NCBI GenBank assembly: GCA_947502635.1
Contig: CANNAN010000004.1
Location: 62,001-126,000 of the forward strand
Length of the DNA stretch: 64,000 nucleotides
Source of the DNA: an uncultured Flavobacteriaceae bacterium
GTDB taxonomy: Bacteria; Bacteroidota; Bacteroidia; Flavobacteriales; Flavobacteriaceae
Direction: 5' to 3'
The position numbers and the translations under genes are program-made. Shown here one piece after another: positions 9,947-19,235 of the stretch (positions are counted from its first letter, which is position 1; each line of letters opens with the position of its first letter). The notes beneath the pieces were generated by a model. That model had not been told where the DNA came from and ran no database searches. It saw only the letters and a program-made list of their open reading frames with translations.

Positions 9947-10009
9947 TTACTTTTCCATGCAAATCGAATTCACATGACCGTCTCCATCATGTTTTACATT
10001 ACTAATTTT
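9947..10009 (-). pseudogene. remnant of the 3' end of a CBM48-type gene
   Basis: Read on the minus strand, the bases just after the PorP stop encode about 19 residues, ISNVKHDGDGHVNSICMEK, then a TAA. This is almost the same as the C-terminus of the CBM48-type protein at 15552-16520 (VKEYDGDGHVNSVCMVK). The match extends at DNA level: in a 25-bp block (about 9964-9988) only two bases differ from the corresponding part of the intact gene. No start codon or upstream domain remains. It is therefore a severed gene end, not an expressed gene. See the finding on the duplicated gene ends. Confidence 0.75.
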
Positions 10010-10925
10010 ATTTCGACATAAATCCATTGCCCAGACGAAAATTTAATACAAGCCCATGCGTATCCATTAAAGTGTTTTTTGTAGTTTTATTGTAATTATA
10101 TAATATTTTAATATAATTAGAGATGTGGAAACCCGCAAGAAAATTCATAGAAGAATTAGTTCTGTACCCTACACCAACTTCAAATTTATTTTTATAATTA
10201 ATCTTGGTATTAAAATCGGTTTGTATAGGAGCACCTGAAACATGCTTAATGAGGACACTAGGGTTAATCATAACTTCTTCAAAACGTGTGACAAAAAAAC
10301 GATATCCAGCATGAAGATAATAAGTGCTTTCTATATTTATATTATTTTCAGATGATAAAGAACCACCTAATAAATTAGGTACAGAGAAACCTATATAAAT
10401 ATGTTCTCTATTATAAGATATACCTGCCCCTAAAGTTGGTACAGTGGTATTAATATTATTAGCGAAGTTTGGATCGTTCTGAATCCCTAATTCTAATAGA
10501 TTTTCATCATAGATCATAACACCTCCTGTTATCCCAAAAGAGAGGGCATGAGGATTATAATCGAACCATCTATTTCGGTCTGATTTAAAAAATATCTTAT
10601 AAGAATATGCACCAAACAAACTTGTAGTATTAGTAACCCCAACTTGATCACCATAAACACCTCCACCAAGTCCTACATTCTCTATACCTGTTGGTGAATT
10701 AACAGTTAGTCCAATATTTTTTGGACTTCCTTCTATTTTATTTAAGTGCCCTCTATTGGTTATTGTAATATCTGTATCTGGATAAAAACCAGCATGAGCT
10801 GGATTAATAATCACACTATTATAGCTATAATTTGCAAAAACTGGAGTTTGCTGTCCAAATATTGAATGTAAGCATCCTGTTGATAACATTACTGTCATCA
10901 ATATTATATTTTTTATTTTCATCAA
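10008..10925 (-). CDS. PorP/SprF family type IX secretion membrane protein
   Basis: 305 residues with a signal peptide (ending at about SIFGQQ) and the characteristic opening QTPVFANYSYNSVIINPAHAGF of PorP/SprF outer-membrane proteins. The rest consists of alternating beta strands ending FRLGNGF, as expected for an outer-membrane barrel. SprF-like proteins assist secretion or surface attachment of a partner adhesin by the type IX system. The partner is almost certainly the preceding gene: its stop codon (10926) abuts this start (10925) with no gap, so the two are translationally coupled. Confidence 0.93.
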   Translation of the reverse strand: MMKIKNIILMTVMLSTGCLHSIFGQQTPVFANYSYNSVIINPAHAGFYPDTDITITNRGHLNKIEGSPKNIGLTVNSPTGIENVGLGGGVYGDQVGVTNTTSLFGAYSYKIFFKSDRNRWFDYNPHALSFGITGGVMIYDENLLELGIQNDPNFANNINTTVPTLGAGISYNREHIYIGFSVPNLLGGSLSSENNINIESTYYLHAGYRFFVTRFEEVMINPSVLIKHVSGAPIQTDFNTKINYKNKFEVGVGYRTNSSMNFLAGFHISNYIKILYNYNKTTKNTLMDTHGLVLNFRLGNGFMSK

Positions 10926-13900
10926 TTATCGTTTTAAAACAAGGAAACCTGTTTCTTTTTTCAAATGGTGAGCCCCGTCAATTTTAATGTGAAAGAAATA
11001 AGTACCCTCTGGTAATTTGTCTGCTCCTAAATTTCTTTTTCTGTTGGCGATTCCTCTAAAAACTTTTGAGGTATTATTATAACCTGTAACTTCAAAAACC
11101 AAATCTCCCCATCTATTGTATATCAATACTTTGTTGTTAGGGTAATTGTCAATCCCATCTATTTCCCAATATTCATTTATTCCATCATTATCGGGAGAAA
11201 AGCCATATTTAGTTTCATCTGTTTCTAACGGAGTTACAAACACAGTCATTGTATCTTCTGCAATACAGCCTTCATCATTTGTAAAGCGTAATGTATATGT
11301 TGTTGTTTCTGTTGGGTTTGCTATTGGATTAACTATAGTAGTGCTACTTAATCCTTCTGAAGGCGACCATTGTAAGACACCTGGATTTGAAACTGAAACT
11401 ATAGCACTCAATTGTATCTCTTGTCTTTCTATGATTTCTTGATCTTCTCCTGCATCTATATTACACACCATTGGATCTTCATATATAATAATATCAAACT
11501 CACATTCAACGGCATTATCATAATCATCAGTAACAGTAATTACTAGAGTAGTATTTGCTGTAAATGTGGTTCCAGCCCTAGGACTTTGGGTAATCTCAAG
11601 ATCAGAATCACAATTATCTGTAGCAATTACACTAGTTGTATAGTCTGGTAAGATTGATCCTACGGTTAAATTTTGATCATCTGGACAGGTTGATATTACT
11701 GGATCTTCGATATCAGGTCCCTCATTGACAATAAATCGGCAGGTATCTGAGTTCCCCGAGACATCCGAGACCGTGATAATGACCTCCATGCCATCGGTAA
11801 AAGCGCTACCAACTGCGGGGCTCTGAGTAATGATAGGAGAAGCATCACAATTATCTGTAGCGGTAATCAAACCAGTATAATCTGGTAAAGTAGCACCACA
11901 GGATAATGTCTGGTCTGGGATACAACTAAACGTAGGCGGGGTGGTATCAGGACTTTCATTGATATTAAATCGGCAGGTATCTGAATTCCCTGAGACATCC
12001 GAGACCGTGATAATGACCTCCATGCCATCGGTAAAAGCGCTACCAACTGCAGGGCTCTGAGTAATGATAGGAGAAGCATCACAATTATCTGTAGCAGTAA
12101 TCAAACCAGTATAATCTGGTAAAGTAGCACCACAGGATAATATCTGGTCTGGGATACAACTAAACGTAGGCGGGGTAGTATCAGGGCTTTCATTGATATT
12201 AAATCGGCAGGTATCTGAGTTCCCTGAGACATCCGAGACCGTGATAATGACCTCCATGCCATCGGTAAAAGCGCTACCAACTGCAGGACTCTGAGTAATG
12301 ATAGGAGATGCATCGCAATTATCTGTAGCAGTAATTAAACCAGTATAATCGGGTAAAGTAGCACCGCAGGATAATATCTGGTCTGGGATACAACTAAACG
12401 TAGGAGGGTCAGTGTCAGGATTAGCTTCAAGCATAAACGTACAAGAATTTCCGTTTCCTGAAGAGTCTTCGACAAACGCGGTGACACGAACATCTCCTGT
12501 AAAAACTGTTCCTGCAGCGGGATCCTGCCTGTATGAAACTGTTGCATTACAATTATCGGTAAAACTTATTAATGAAGAATAATCTGGTATTAAATCCCCA
12601 CAATTTAAATACTGAGTAGTAGGACAAGTTACTATGGGGTCCTCTACATCTGGTGTTGATGCTGTTACATTAAAAACACAAGTGTCGCTGTTTCCAGATT
12701 CATCAGTGTATGTTACCCTAATTTCAATGCCATCATAGAATGTACTACCTGCTCCTGGAGTTTGGTTCCAAAAAATCGTTTCACTACAGTTATCATCCAA
12801 ATTCATCATGGGATCTAATGCGTAATTTGGTATGGTCGCACCACATGGTAATGTTAGGGAAGAGGGACAATTAAAAGTGGGAGCTTCAGTATCTGCACCG
12901 GAAGCATGGACCTGTATGCTGCACGAATTACTATTTGTCGCATCATCTGTTGCGGTAAACGTTATCGTCATGCCATCATAAAACTTTGATCCAGCCTCTG
13001 GGTCTTGTGTAACGTTGATAGAGGTGTCTATATCGTCTGTCACCGTCAATAAAGGTATATAATTAGGAACGAGGTTTCCACAAGCTAACACCTGGTCTGG
13101 AGGACAAGTAATTGTTGGAGGTGTGGTATCTGAGCTAGACAATGTTGTAACATCATTGATGTGATAGATTTCACCTTGATTACCAGCAGCATCTTCCAAA
13201 AATAAATAAACATCATATGTCGTACCTGCTGTCAAGGAAGCAATAACTTCGTCTATATCGGTATTCGCTATATCCATCAAAAAATTACCATCTGTTACAG
13301 CACTTGTCCCATTAAGAATAGCATCATGATCTATGGTTCCTGCAAAACTCCCAGGTAAAATAGCGTAGTGTATGGTACCTGTTTCTGGTCCATTTACAAG
13401 TAGGCTAAAGCCAGAAACGGTTTCATTAATTGCTTGCGGGTATCCGGTGTTTAAAGGCATTGCATAATGATCTCCTCCAAAAATGACATAAGCCTCTCCA
13501 GTTCTTTCTGTACTTCCCATAGGAGCAACAAAAGGGTTTCCAACAATAAAATCTGAAATACCATCACCATTAATATCTCTACCACCGCTTACAGGTCTTC
13601 CTATATTAGACCCTCTAAAGCCTTCTATTACAAAACCATTAATTCCATTTAAAGTTGTTTCATCAATTGGATTTGGAAAACCCGTTGTACTTCCAAAAAC
13701 AATATAAGCGACTTCTCTATTTCCATAGACGGACATAAAATCATTAATACCATCTTGGTTAATATCTCCAATAGAAGCTGAAGTCAATGTACCTGGTAAA
13801 ACAAAACCATAGGTACCATCTACAATACTGCTTAAAGGAATATTAGAGGGGAAAAGGTCTGTTGGTTCCTTTCCAAAAATAGCAGCGCTTTCCGAAAAGA

Positions 13901-14918
13901 AATCATCTATCCCATCATTATTAATATCACCTAAAGTTCCTGTAAAAGCAAGAAAATTACCGCCAGTGTGATCTATGGTAAAACCTTCAGTAATGGTCAT
14001 CGTTTCTAGGTCTAATTCGCTTGGAAAAGAACGTCTTCCATAAACTAAATGAGTCCTCTCTAAATTGGTTCCAAAACCAATAGACCTATCACCTATATTA
14101 ATATCGTTAATACCATCATTATTAATATCACCCGCTGCTCCTGCTAAATATGCTGGAGTTCCTGAACGCGAATACCTTAGGATGCTAAAGCCGTTTACAC
14201 CATCTAACCAAGAACTGTTAATGGTTGCAGGAAAATCTGTAGTTTGGCCAAATATAACCCATGCAGCGTCCCTTGTACTACTTAATATAAAATCACTAAT
14301 ACCATCGCCATTTACATCCCCAAGAGCACCTACCTCTTTTGTTGTTCTTGCTCCTTGAATGAGAAACCCATTTATACCATCTGCATAATCAATATTAAAC
14401 GCTGCATTAAAAGGAGTTGTTTTTCCATAAATAACCATTGTAGTTGTAGTTCCAGAACATACAATTGCTAAATCGTCAATACCGTCTCCGTTAATATCTC
14501 CCAAACCTTCTACTGAATTCCCCATACGTGTACTCCCAACCAGCCCTTCAACTGCAAAACCATTAGTACCATTAAGCGTACTAATATTAAATGAAGCAGA
14601 AAAACCAGTATTTGTTCCAAAAATAATATAGGCTGCTCCAGCAAGATTTAACCCGTTTACATCTGCATTATTAACGCCAATTCCAATATCCTCAAAGCCA
14701 TCATTATTAATATCTCCAATAAATTTAGTTTCTGCTCCGAATTGAGATTCTGGATCAATACCAGGAATAGCAAACCCATTAGTACCATTTAAGGTCGTTA
14801 TATCAAAATTTGCGGGATAAAGTTGTTGTCCCCAAATACCATTATTATATGTAAAATTTAATATAATAAGGAGTATCCCAAATTTGAACCTCCTAATATG
14901 TTCTTTTATACTTCCCAT
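10926..14918 (-). CDS. FG-GAP/HYR surface protein with T9SS type B sorting domain
   Basis: 1330 residues, secreted by the type IX system. Order of parts: signal peptide (to about residue 31); a beta-propeller of about seven integrin-like FG-GAP repeats (about 35-490), each with an LNGxNGF opening and a DINxDGxxD calcium loop; a fibronectin-like segment (about 495-600); seven HYR modules (about 605-1140), each with DxxxPxxxCPxxxxLxCG and TDNC; a PKD-like segment; and a C-terminal CHU_C-type domain (YGFSPDNDGINEYW ... VLIYNRWGDLVFE ... GTYFFHIKI). Type B cargo usually depends on a PorP/SprF partner, which follows directly. Three HYR modules are near-identical at DNA level. Role is probably adhesion or surface display; the ligand is unknown. 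Confidence 0.93.
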   Translation of the reverse strand: MGSIKEHIRRFKFGILLIILNFTYNNGIWGQQLYPANFDITTLNGTNGFAIPGIDPESQFGAETKFIGDINNDGFEDIGIGVNNADVNGLNLAGAAYIIFGTNTGFSASFNISTLNGTNGFAVEGLVGSTRMGNSVEGLGDINGDGIDDLAIVCSGTTTTMVIYGKTTPFNAAFNIDYADGINGFLIQGARTTKEVGALGDVNGDGISDFILSSTRDAAWVIFGQTTDFPATINSSWLDGVNGFSILRYSRSGTPAYLAGAAGDINNDGINDINIGDRSIGFGTNLERTHLVYGRRSFPSELDLETMTITEGFTIDHTGGNFLAFTGTLGDINNDGIDDFFSESAAIFGKEPTDLFPSNIPLSSIVDGTYGFVLPGTLTSASIGDINQDGINDFMSVYGNREVAYIVFGSTTGFPNPIDETTLNGINGFVIEGFRGSNIGRPVSGGRDINGDGISDFIVGNPFVAPMGSTERTGEAYVIFGGDHYAMPLNTGYPQAINETVSGFSLLVNGPETGTIHYAILPGSFAGTIDHDAILNGTSAVTDGNFLMDIANTDIDEVIASLTAGTTYDVYLFLEDAAGNQGEIYHINDVTTLSSSDTTPPTITCPPDQVLACGNLVPNYIPLLTVTDDIDTSINVTQDPEAGSKFYDGMTITFTATDDATNSNSCSIQVHASGADTEAPTFNCPSSLTLPCGATIPNYALDPMMNLDDNCSETIFWNQTPGAGSTFYDGIEIRVTYTDESGNSDTCVFNVTASTPDVEDPIVTCPTTQYLNCGDLIPDYSSLISFTDNCNATVSYRQDPAAGTVFTGDVRVTAFVEDSSGNGNSCTFMLEANPDTDPPTFSCIPDQILSCGATLPDYTGLITATDNCDASPIITQSPAVGSAFTDGMEVIITVSDVSGNSDTCRFNINESPDTTPPTFSCIPDQILSCGATLPDYTGLITATDNCDASPIITQSPAVGSAFTDGMEVIITVSDVSGNSDTCRFNINESPDTTPPTFSCIPDQTLSCGATLPDYTGLITATDNCDASPIITQSPAVGSAFTDGMEVIITVSDVSGNSDTCRFIVNEGPDIEDPVISTCPDDQNLTVGSILPDYTTSVIATDNCDSDLEITQSPRAGTTFTANTTLVITVTDDYDNAVECEFDIIIYEDPMVCNIDAGEDQEIIERQEIQLSAIVSVSNPGVLQWSPSEGLSSTTIVNPIANPTETTTYTLRFTNDEGCIAEDTMTVFVTPLETDETKYGFSPDNDGINEYWEIDGIDNYPNNKVLIYNRWGDLVFEVTGYNNTSKVFRGIANRKRNLGADKLPEGTYFFHIKIDGAHHLKKETGFLVLKR
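11733..12412 (-). repeat. near-identical 234-bp tandem repeats (HYR modules)
   Basis: Three consecutive units of exactly 234 bp (78 codons) start at 11733, 11967 and 12201. Units 1 and 2 differ at about seven bases by eye, mostly silent. The flanking HYR modules of the same gene are clearly diverged. The block therefore arose by recent in-frame duplication and may change in copy number. Confidence 0.9.
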
Positions 14919-15139
14919 ACGTAAATAATAATTTTTTGAATGACAAAATTATTAATGAGCTTATTAAGTTGAATCACTATAAATGGGGATTTTATTTTAA
15001 TGCTATACCCTGTTTTCAGGGGGAATTAAAAAAGGTGTTTTTTTCTTATATAGTTCTTTCTCATTTTTACAGTGTGATTCTTTGTCTTTGATATTTCATT
15101 AAAAATCACAAACAAAACAAGTATTAACCCAATAAGACT

Positions 15140-15503
15140 ATGATCTGAGAAATCACATTAATCTTATTAAGTATTATAGCAGTGCTATCTTTATTGTTAT
15201 CTAGAAAACCAAACGTGAAAGAATTTCTTGAAAAAGAAGAACCTTATTTATTAAGGTTGGATTGGATTTGTTTTTGAGGTGTTTAGGGAGTTATTTCGGC
15301 TCTATTAAATATTTGTTGGTCTTACTTTATATCCCATTTGTTGGATAACATTATTAGTAGAAAATATTATTGAAGCTGTTTTAGTTTTTATGTTAGGTTT
15401 TGGTTTAATCAATAAATTCGTTTTATCTGAAAATGCCGCTGGGGAAGAAAAAGGGAATCGTTTAAGAGAAAAACGAGCTTCAAAACAAGATCAACTTGGA
15501 TAA
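15140..15503 (+). pseudogene. decayed small membrane-protein gene
   Basis: This 633-bp stretch between the HYR and CBM48-type genes holds no intact gene. The plus strand shows one coding-like path split over frames. From an ATG at 15140 (with a stop at codon 3) it gives EITLILLSIIAVLSLLLSRK then VKEFLEKEEPYLLRLDWI; a shifted frame gives SYFGSIKYLLVLLYIPFVG; a third gives LLVENIIEAVLVFMLGFGL and a basic tail ending KRASKQDQLG at 15503. Three hydrophobic segments with charged linkers suggest an original multi-pass protein of about 110-120 residues broken by at least one stop and two frameshifts. I do not recognise the family. Confidence 0.5.
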
Positions 15504-15551
15504 TTGTAGCTTCATTCTTGTTTTATAATTTTGATAGTTGGTATATAAGTA

Positions 15552-16520
15552 TCACTTCACCATACAAACAGAATTCACATGGCCATCTCCATCATATTCT
15601 TTTACACTATTATTAGGATCTACTATCCACTTACCATCTACAATAAATTTATAATGATGTTTTCCTCCAGATAGTGGTACCACATATTTCCAGCCATAAT
15701 CCATTTTCCGCATGACTAAGTCATGTTCATTCCAGTTATTAAAAGAGCCAGCAAGAATTACTTTTTTGGCATTGGTATATCCTTTAAGTTTAAATGCTGT
15801 GTATTCTTTGATATCAATTACAGAATTATATTCATTAAATTCATTTTCTGTTTTGCTATGGTTATCTGGATCTTCCATCCATTGGCCATCAACAATAAAA
15901 CGGTATTGATATTTATCTGGCTTCATTTGTAGTGTTAACTCCCAGCCAGTCTCTGTTTTATTCATTTTAAAAAGCGATTCATTCCATTTGTTAAATGAAC
16001 CTGCTAAAATTACTTTTTTTGCGTTTTTGTAGCCTTTTAATTTAAAAATAGCATTGCCATGTTCGTCAGGATAGGCCGTATACATTTTTAAGTTATATAC
16101 ACCGCGGAGTTTTCGCCCGTTTTTAAGTGCCTTAGAAATATTTGGATCGTTTCTTGAAGGCTCTGCCCAGTATGCATTATTAATAATAAATTTGAATTCC
16201 CATGAAAATTCATCAGTAAAATCATCCAGACTCTTTCTAAGTTCATAATTGAATTCATCAATTTTTCTCATCTTCCAGTTATCTCTAGACCATAGATTGA
16301 ACTCTCCAGATACTACTACATTTTCAATATCAAAATCTTCAAAATCATGCGTTTGACCAGTATATTCTTGAGTGAATTTTGAGTAATCTCTAACATCAAA
16401 AGCAAACACTACAGTGTCTCCCTTTATTTCATAGCCTTTAAACGTATTATCTTGTCCGTACGAGTAAAAGTTTATAAAAATAAAAATTAAACAATTAATA
16501 TATAGTTTTACTTGCTTCAC
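15552..16520 (-). CDS. exported protein with CBM48/AMPK-type glycogen-binding domains
   Basis: 322 residues with a signal peptide (ending FINFYSYGQ). Two clear E-set carbohydrate-binding modules occupy about residues 160-235 and 240-322; each has KKVILAGSFNxWN, a central W, a YxFIVDGxWxxDP strand and a closing Asn-Ser. A more diverged copy (VVVSGEFNLWS ... WEFKFIINNAYWAEP) covers about 85-150, so the protein is three such domains and no catalytic domain. It may bind alpha-glucan or act as a structural scaffold. Its start overlaps the stop of the aspartyl protease gene by 4 bp, so the two are translationally coupled. A duplicate of its last codons is found at 9947-10009. Confidence 0.85.
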   Translation of the reverse strand: MKQVKLYINCLIFIFINFYSYGQDNTFKGYEIKGDTVVFAFDVRDYSKFTQEYTGQTHDFEDFDIENVVVSGEFNLWSRDNWKMRKIDEFNYELRKSLDDFTDEFSWEFKFIINNAYWAEPSRNDPNISKALKNGRKLRGVYNLKMYTAYPDEHGNAIFKLKGYKNAKKVILAGSFNKWNESLFKMNKTETGWELTLQMKPDKYQYRFIVDGQWMEDPDNHSKTENEFNEYNSVIDIKEYTAFKLKGYTNAKKVILAGSFNNWNEHDLVMRKMDYGWKYVVPLSGGKHHYKFIVDGKWIVDPNNSVKEYDGDGHVNSVCMVK

Positions 16521-17482
16521 TGTGTGTTTAGTGGGTATTTTATGAAATATAATGTTTCTTTTTGATAATTAATAATAGTTCTTTTTTGAGCGAAAAATTC
16601 ATAACCTAAGATACCATCTAGTTGGGTACCGAAGGCTTCGTTCATTTTATTAAGATTTGTTAAAACTGTTGACATAGGACCAAAATAAATCGTTTCACTT
16701 AATTTAACACGATGCAATTTTCCTGCCAAAACTTCTATTTTTTTATTACCTATACCAGATAAAGATAAGCGTCTTTTGGGAATAAAATATTTTAGGGCCT
16801 TTTTATTAACTTTTCTATTTATCTGATTAAATTCTGCTGCGGTGTCTATTCCAAGCTTAACTTTTTGATTATTAATTGTTCCGTTTACTATAATAGTATG
16901 ATTTTTTAAACGAAAAGGAAGGCTATCCACAATTTTTTCCAAATATACATTATCATTTAGCTTGTTTCCATAGCGATCCACTTTTGTAAGCGTTATTTGA
17001 TTTAAGTAGAGATCTATAAAAACCTCATAATCTTTTAAAACACTATAACCTATGATTCCTAAAAGCTTAACCTTTTTACTTTTTTCAATATGAGAAATAT
17101 CAACAACATCGGAGTCTTTGTCATGAACTTTTAAGCTTTCTAAGGCAAACTCCTTAATTCTTTTTTCATATGAATTATCGATTGATTTTATAATACCTGA
17201 GGTCTCCTTGCTTTTCCTTTGGTAGTCATAAAAATCAGGAAAATGAACCTTGTTAAGAATCATGGTTTCAGAGCCTGTATCTATAATAAAGTTTCCTTTT
17301 TTATTTAAAAGCTCTGCTTCAACAACCATTAAATGATCTACCAGTTTGAATGGAATTCTAGTGGTATGATTATTTAAGACTTCAGCTTGAGTAAAAAAAA
17401 TAGGCGTAGGGGTATCATCATTTGCGTTTGCCAGATTGATACCAAAAGCCAGAAATAATATGAAATAAAACAGCCTTAGCAT
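16517..17482 (-). CDS. retropepsin-like aspartic protease family protein
   Basis: 321 residues with a signal peptide (MLRLFYFILFLAFGINLANA). Two aspartyl-protease half-sites are visible: FIIDTGSETMILN (about residue 67) and KLGIDTAAEFNQI (about 205), each followed by a hydrophobic flap-like strand and an ILG-containing segment (LLGIIGYSVL; LDGILGYEFF). The pair resembles periplasmic aspartyl proteases that carry two lobes in one chain. The target is unknown. It is the first gene of a two-gene operon with the CBM48-type protein (4-bp overlap), so the two may act on or with one another. Confidence 0.85.
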   Translation of the reverse strand: MLRLFYFILFLAFGINLANANDDTPTPIFFTQAEVLNNHTTRIPFKLVDHLMVVEAELLNKKGNFIIDTGSETMILNKVHFPDFYDYQRKSKETSGIIKSIDNSYEKRIKEFALESLKVHDKDSDVVDISHIEKSKKVKLLGIIGYSVLKDYEVFIDLYLNQITLTKVDRYGNKLNDNVYLEKIVDSLPFRLKNHTIIVNGTINNQKVKLGIDTAAEFNQINRKVNKKALKYFIPKRRLSLSGIGNKKIEVLAGKLHRVKLSETIYFGPMSTVLTNLNKMNEAFGTQLDGILGYEFFAQKRTIINYQKETLYFIKYPLNTQ

Positions 17483-17525
17483 ATTAATAAGACTAAGATA
17501 AGAATGAATTGTTACATCATTTCTA

Positions 17526-18389
17526 CTATAAATGGGTATTTATGAAAACTTTAAGTTTTGTCCATGTGTCAATTAGTTCTAAACCAATCCATCCGTGACC
17601 AGCATCTGGATATAATGTAAATTGATTTACGACACCTAAATTGTCAAGTTTATCTCGTAAATCGGTGCCTTGTGTTGTTGGAATCAATGGGTCTTTGCCA
17701 CCATAGAATAAGATAGTAGGAGGTGCAGAAGCAGTAACACGATGAAAAGGGCTGGCTTCTTCTAAAAAAGAAGTTGTTGGATCAATACCAAATAAGTCTA
17801 GCATGCCTTGTAATTCAGCATTGGTATTATTTAGATAAGCAGGGTCTGTGAAATTCGTTGGACCTACAATACTGCAAACCATATCTGTGTTATTTTCATT
17901 ATCAAAAGCATAACTCCATAATAGCGATAAATGTGCACCAGCACTTGTACCAATAAAACCAATGTTTTCAGAAATGATATATTTTGCTTTATTATTTTTT
18001 AAATAGTTAACAACAGTAGTAATATCTTCAATTTGCATGGGGTAAGCCTGGTTATTAGCATCCGCCAATCTATAATTAATATTTGCAATCGCTAAGTTTG
18101 GAAAATCTTGACGTAACAAATTTTTAATAGGGTTCATATCACTTTTATCGCCTGAAGTCCAGCCACCTCCATGTACTAAAATGATTGTTTTAGTATCTAA
18201 ATTTCGGTTTTCAGGTAGGTATAAGTCGAATTTTTGATTGGTATCACTTCCATAGGAAATGTTTAATTCTTCATGGTATTCCTTTATATCAGAACCATTA
18301 ATATCTTCTTTTTCAGCTGCTCCATTAGAGCAGCTTCCGAGGGTTATTATTAAAATTAAGTTTAAGAAATGATGTTTTAGATTTTTCAT
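17526..18389 (-). CDS. alpha/beta hydrolase lipoprotein (BD-FAE-like esterase)
   Basis: 287 residues. A lipoprotein signal ends in LGSC, so Cys20 is the likely lipidated residue. The fold is that of hormone-sensitive-lipase/BD-FAE type esterases: oxyanion motif HGGGWTSGDKSD, nucleophile elbow GTSAGAH, an acidic residue in YGGKDPLIP and the catalytic histidine in DAGHGW. It would cleave esters, perhaps acetyl or feruloyl groups on polysaccharide, at the cell envelope. It is divergent from the TsaC-like gene, 47 bp between starts, and reads towards the protease gene with a 43-bp gap. Confidence 0.9.
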   Translation of the reverse strand: MKNLKHHFLNLILIITLGSCSNGAAEKEDINGSDIKEYHEELNISYGSDTNQKFDLYLPENRNLDTKTIILVHGGGWTSGDKSDMNPIKNLLRQDFPNLAIANINYRLADANNQAYPMQIEDITTVVNYLKNNKAKYIISENIGFIGTSAGAHLSLLWSYAFDNENNTDMVCSIVGPTNFTDPAYLNNTNAELQGMLDLFGIDPTTSFLEEASPFHRVTASAPPTILFYGGKDPLIPTTQGTDLRDKLDNLGVVNQFTLYPDAGHGWIGLELIDTWTKLKVFINTHL

Positions 18390-18436
18390 GACGAAAATAA
18401 TATTTACTTTGCAAAGAAAAATGCAAGATAGTTATT

Positions 18437-19057
18437 ATGGCTGATTTTTTTAGAATCTATGAAGAAAACCCTAATCCTAAGGAGATTGAAAGGGTAGTCG
18501 CTATTCTAAAACGTGGCGGGGTTATTATCTATCCAACAGATACTGTGTATGGATTGGGTTGTGATATTACCAACATTAAAGCTTTAGAACGTATTGCAAG
18601 AATTAAAGGTGTTAAACTTGAAAAGTCTAATTTTTCTTTTGTATGTCATGATTTAAGTAATTTAAGTGATTACGTAAAGCAAATTGACACTTCGGTTTTT
18701 AAAATTTTAAAGAGAGCGCTTCCAGGTCCTTATACATTCATTCTTCCAGGGTCTAAATCGTTGCCTAACCCGTTTAAAAAAAGAAAAACAGTTGGTATTC
18801 GTGTGCCAGACAATAATATTGCCTTAGATATTGTAAAACAACTTGGAAACCCGATTATATCGACCTCAATACGTGATGATGATGAAGTTATTGAGTACAC
18901 CACAGATCCAGAGCTTATTTTAGAAAAATGGGAACATCTCGTAGATTTGGTTATTGATGGCGGGTATGGAGATAATGAAGCTTCAACTGTTATCGATCTT
19001 TCTGAAGCTGAACCTGTTGTTATAAGAGAAGGCAAGGGGAGTTTGGAGATTTTTTAA
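18437..19057 (+). CDS. L-threonylcarbamoyladenylate synthase family (YciO/TsaC-like)
   Basis: 206 residues with the YrdC/Sua5 core: LKRGGVIIYPTDTVYGLGCD near the N-terminus, RIKGVKLEKSNFSFVCHDLS, PGPYTFILPG, VGIRVPDN, PIISTSI and the C-terminal STVIDLSEAEPVVIREGKG. Length and the end of the protein match the YciO subfamily more than E. coli TsaC. TsaC-type enzymes form threonylcarbamoyl-AMP for the t6A modification of tRNA position 37; YciO has weaker, debated activity. Whether this is the only family member in the genome cannot be seen here. No C-terminal Sua5 domain is present. Confidence 0.9.
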   Translation: MADFFRIYEENPNPKEIERVVAILKRGGVIIYPTDTVYGLGCDITNIKALERIARIKGVKLEKSNFSFVCHDLSNLSDYVKQIDTSVFKILKRALPGPYTFILPGSKSLPNPFKKRKTVGIRVPDNNIALDIVKQLGNPIISTSIRDDDEVIEYTTDPELILEKWEHLVDLVIDGGYGDNEASTVIDLSEAEPVVIREGKGSLEIF

Positions 19058-19235
19058 ACTCTTACGAAGGCAGGAAACTCATTTATTTCTACATTTTTAT
19101 ATTTCAAAATTAGAATTATTTTTTATTACAGAATTTTCTTTATATAATAAAGAGGTTACATATAAATATTTCTTATTTTTATAATTCCCCCTAAAACTTT
19201 ATAGTAATAAAATTAAACTAGCAAATAGCTCTAAT

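Noticed and set aside
11867-12547. Three similar 70-residue minus-strand frames
   Set aside because: They are alternate-frame shadows of the 234-bp HYR repeats.
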